From NCBI GenBank assembly GCA_020723545.1, contig DYIS01000149.1, positions 1 through 6,492 of the forward strand: DNA of 6,492 nucleotides, given 5' to 3'. The notes below the pieces were generated by a model. That model had not been told where the DNA came from. It made no database searches and was given only the letters and a program-made list of their open reading frames with translations. Origin of the DNA: Ktedonobacter racemifer (lineage in GTDB: Bacteria; Chloroflexota; DTOL01; JACQYG01). The position numbers and the translations under genes were made by a program. Shown one piece after another: positions 4,582 through 6,492 of this stretch; within the stretch, counting starts at the first letter, position 1; every line of letters starts with the position of its first letter.

Positions 4582-5562
4582 ATGAACATCCAAAGGATTT
4601 TGATACTGATCGGCGCTTTCTTCATAGCCGTTGTGGCCGGCAAGGTCGGCTATGAGCGTATTGTCGGGAGCCCAGCCCAGATGGCAGCAGCCGCGGCTGC
4701 TCGCAATCAAATCGTCCAGGTGCAGCGAGGCAATCTGGTGGCTACGGTGAACACCACTGGCCCCATTGTGGCGGTGAACCAGGCCAAGCTTTCGTTTAAG
4801 ACTGGCGGCCGATTGAAGTCGGTCAACGTCGGGGTCGGCGACGTGGTGAAGGCCGGCGATGTTCTGGCTAGCCTGGAAACGCAGGACCTGGAGCTACAGC
4901 TCGTTCAGGCCCAGGCAACCCTGGAGACCAACCAGATCAAGCTGGCCCAGGCCAAAGCCGGCCCGAAGCCCGAGGACATCGTAATCGCCAAGTCCACGTT
5001 AGAAAAGGCCGCCATAAACCTGCAGAAAGCCCAGGCGGATTACGACAAGATCTCCTGGATGTCTGGCATCGGCGCCATGCCCCAGTCAGTGGCCCTGCAG
5101 CAGGCCTCCCTTGATTACCAGACTGCTCTTGCCAACTATGCCAAGGCCACCGCCGGCACCTCGACCGACGATATACGCGTCCTGGAGAATACCATGAAGA
5201 ACTCCCAGGCGGCTCTGGAACTGGTGCGCTTGAACCTGGCCAATGCCTCTCTCATAGCTCCATTCGACGGCATCGTGGCCTCAGTGGGCGCCAACCCCGG
5301 GGAACAGGTTGGCGGTGGCACACCTATGTTCACCCTGATCAACCTGAGCAAGCTCCGCATCGATGCCAACGTCGATGAGACTGAGATAAGCAAGGTGAAC
5401 GTGGGGCAGGAGGTGAACATTACCTTGGATGCCCTGCCCAACGTGCGGTTGCAGGGGAAGGTCATCTCCGTGGCACCCGGAGCTACGGTGCAGTCCGGCG
5501 TAGTGACCTACCTGGTGCAAATCGGCATCGTCTCCGCTGACCCCCAGTCAAGACGGGCATGA
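4582..5562 (+). CDS. Periplasmic adaptor (HlyD/MacA-type membrane fusion protein), main part before a frameshift
   Basis: This is an adaptor subunit that would link an inner-membrane ABC transporter to export across the envelope. Residues 5-25 form an N-terminal membrane anchor without a lipobox Cys. The first half of the lipoyl/barrel-sandwich domain is about 65-100 (LSFKTGGRLKSVNVGVGDVVKAGDVLASLET). A long alpha-helical hairpin spans about 105-222, and the second lipoyl half is about 223-255 (LIAPFDGIVASVGANPGEQVGGGTPMFTLI). A beta-barrel begins at LRIDANVDETEI. The preferred start is ATG 4582, since GGAGG (4572-4576) sits 5 nt upstream; the frame is open further back but overlaps the previous gene. 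At the C run 5541-5545 one base appears to be missing. One extra C gives SADPPVKTGMTANTNIVV, the normal family sequence, and a 424-residue protein. As it stands, the frame ends at TGA 5560-5562 after a short wrong tail (QSRRA). Confidence 0.85.
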   Translation: MNIQRILILIGAFFIAVVAGKVGYERIVGSPAQMAAAAAARNQIVQVQRGNLVATVNTTGPIVAVNQAKLSFKTGGRLKSVNVGVGDVVKAGDVLASLETQDLELQLVQAQATLETNQIKLAQAKAGPKPEDIVIAKSTLEKAAINLQKAQADYDKISWMSGIGAMPQSVALQQASLDYQTALANYAKATAGTSTDDIRVLENTMKNSQAALELVRLNLANASLIAPFDGIVASVGANPGEQVGGGTPMFTLINLSKLRIDANVDETEISKVNVGQEVNITLDALPNVRLQGKVISVAPGATVQSGVVTYLVQIGIVSADPQSRRA

Positions 5563-5855
5563 CGGCCAACACCAATATCGTAGTGGAGCAGAAGACCAAC
5601 GTCCTCTACGCGCCCAACCGGGCCATCAAGGTGAATCGCAACCTGCGCACCGTCCAGGTGATGGAAAATGGCCAACTGGTGGAGAAACAGATTCGCACCG
5701 GCATGAGCAATGACCAGTTCACTGAAGTCACCGAGGGCCTGAAAGAGGGCGAGGAGGTGGTCATCGTCACCACTGCCACCAACCAGCCCCTGGCCGGCGG
5801 CAGAAGCTTTTTCGGCGGCATGCCTCCCACCGGCGGTAGGTTCATGATGAGATAA
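5559..5855 (+). CDS. Periplasmic adaptor protein, C-terminal part (after the frameshift)
   Basis: This is the continuation of the adaptor gene from 4582. It contains the end of the beta-barrel and the membrane-proximal domain: GMTANTNIVVEQKTNVLYAPNRAIKVNRNLRTVQVMENGQLVEKQIRTGMSNDQFTEVTEGLKEGEEVVI, which is typical of MacA-like proteins. It ends in a Gly-rich tail (GGRSFFGGMPPTGGRFMMR), common in this family. The true frame starts upstream near 5546. The ATG at 5559 overlaps the upstream TGA (ATGA), so reinitiation is conceivable, but the fragment alone would lack the hairpin and lipoyl domains. The ABC ATPase gene starts 86 bp downstream. Confidence 0.85.
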   Translation: MTANTNIVVEQKTNVLYAPNRAIKVNRNLRTVQVMENGQLVEKQIRTGMSNDQFTEVTEGLKEGEEVVIVTTATNQPLAGGRSFFGGMPPTGGRFMMR

Positions 5856-5901
5856 AGCCCCAGATAAAAGGCGAAAGGCTGATTTACAGTCGGGCGATCG
5901 G

Positions 5902-5916
5902 CTGGCAAAATGCCAG
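5902..5916. repeat. Perfect 15-bp inverted repeat before the ABC ATPase gene
   Basis: CTGGCA-AAA-TGCCAG lies in the 86-bp gap between the adaptor and ATPase genes, 25 bp before the chosen ATPase start. No T run follows, so it is not a typical terminator. It may be an mRNA hairpin affecting relative expression, or an operator. Chance occurrence is possible. Confidence 0.5.
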
Positions 5917-5941
5917 TTGCTCGTGACTTGGAGTCATGGCC

Positions 5942-6492
5942 ATGATCAAGATAGACAAAGTGACCAAGGTTTATAGAATGGGCGATGTTTCGGTCCGCGC
6001 CCTGCAAGGGATTTCAATGGAGATCGGCAAGGGCGAGTTGGTGGCCATCGTGGGCCCCTCGGGCTCTGGGAAAAGCACCCTGATGAACATCATCGGCTGC
6101 CTGGATCAGCCCACCAGCGGCACCTACATCCTGGACGGCACCGAGGTCTCCCGCCTGGACGACAACCAACTTGCCGCCATTCGCAACCGGAAGATCGGCT
6201 TCGTCTTCCAGACCTTTAACCTGCTGCCCCGGGTGCCTGCCGTGGAACAGGTGGAGTTGCCACTTATCTATGCCGGCATTGGCAATCGACGCAAGAAGGC
6301 CTTGCAAGCCCTGGAATGGGTGGGCCTGGCCGACCGGATGCATCACAAGCCCACGGAACTCTCTGGCGGCGAGCAGCAGCGGGTGGCTATCGCCAGGGCT
6401 CTGGTCACCGACCCCTCCATTATCCTGGCCGATGAGCCCACGGGTAACCTGGACACACGCTCTAGCGAAGAGCTCATGGCTATCTTTCAAAA
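5942..6492 (+). CDS. ABC transporter ATP-binding protein, MacB/LolD class (3' end outside the window)
   Basis: The first 183 residues of an ABC ATPase, with no stop before the window ends; complete members have about 220-250 residues, or more if fused to a MacB-type permease. Visible motifs are Walker A GPSGSGKST (38-46), the Q-loop Q90 (FVFQTFNLLP), the signature LSGGEQQRVAIARAL (140-154), and Walker B IILADEP with catalytic Glu165, followed by TGNLD. The N-terminus (MIKIDKVTKVYRMGDVSVRALQGIS) and GCLDQPTSG are typical of the MacB/LolD family, which drives lipoprotein or mechanotransmission-type export rather than classical import. Of two in-frame ATGs, 5942 is preferred: GGAG (5930-5933) is 8 nt from it but only 2 nt from ATG 5936. 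It follows the adaptor gene in the same direction, so together with a permease expected just downstream it probably forms a MacAB-like exporter. Confidence 0.9.
   Translation, partial: MIKIDKVTKVYRMGDVSVRALQGISMEIGKGELVAIVGPSGSGKSTLMNIIGCLDQPTSGTYILDGTEVSRLDDNQLAAIRNRKIGFVFQTFNLLPRVPAVEQVELPLIYAGIGNRRKKALQALEWVGLADRMHHKPTELSGGEQQRVAIARALVTDPSIILADEPTGNLDTRSSEELMAIFQ

Noticed and set aside
5936..5941. ATG 5936 as the ATPase start
   Set aside because: Its distance to GGAG is only 2 nt, too short. ATG 5942 gives 8 nt and a typical MIKI... N-terminus.

Overview
The window looks like a piece of a GC-rich bacterial chromosome, possibly metagenomic. The style of the proteins (an ECF sigma factor next to a zinc-binding anti-sigma, followed by a membrane protein and a MacA/MacB-type exporter) would suit a member of the Chloroflexota. 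That placement is a weak inference, because no marker gene is complete here.

Left edge (1-200): the 5' 40 nt of a tRNA-Ser(CGA) gene on the minus strand runs off the window. It has its own promoter, with an extended -10 box. A divergent plus-strand promoter has both hexamers at perfect consensus, a 17-bp spacer and a perfect palindrome inside that spacer. It drives a MarR-family repressor gene (200-673).

Drug-export block (200-2230): the marR gene is followed by what looks like the decayed 3' tail of a PiT phosphate permease, then by a MATE-family multidrug/cation antiporter. The MATE gene is otherwise complete but is split by a 2-bp AT duplication (ATATAT at 1425-1430). The simplest model is an autoregulated marR-MATE operon.

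Spacer (2231-2406): two copies of a ~39-bp direct repeat lie exactly 72 bp apart.

Signalling and export block (2407 to the end): an ECF sigma factor gene carries a premature amber codon in region 2. It is followed by a likely intrinsic terminator, a leader able to form a structured RNA, a membrane-anchored zinc anti-sigma factor, and a polytopic membrane protein of uncertain function. Next come a periplasmic-adaptor (HlyD/MacA-type) gene broken by one missing C in a C run, and an ABC ATPase of the MacB/LolD class that continues past the right edge. Together they look like an envelope-stress or toxic-compound response locus. The sigma/anti-sigma pair would sense a signal and the adaptor plus ABC transporter would export a substrate. 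The link between regulator and exporter is inferred from adjacency only.

The main oddity is damage: three conserved genes within about 4.2 kb each carry one small lesion (+2 AT, one nonsense codon, -1 C). The intact frames resume with family-typical sequence, so either the decay is very recent or some of these are sequence or assembly errors. I see no clear evidence of a wholly new biological system. The structured leader before the anti-sigma gene, the promoter-embedded palindrome and the unassigned membrane protein are the most promising leads.
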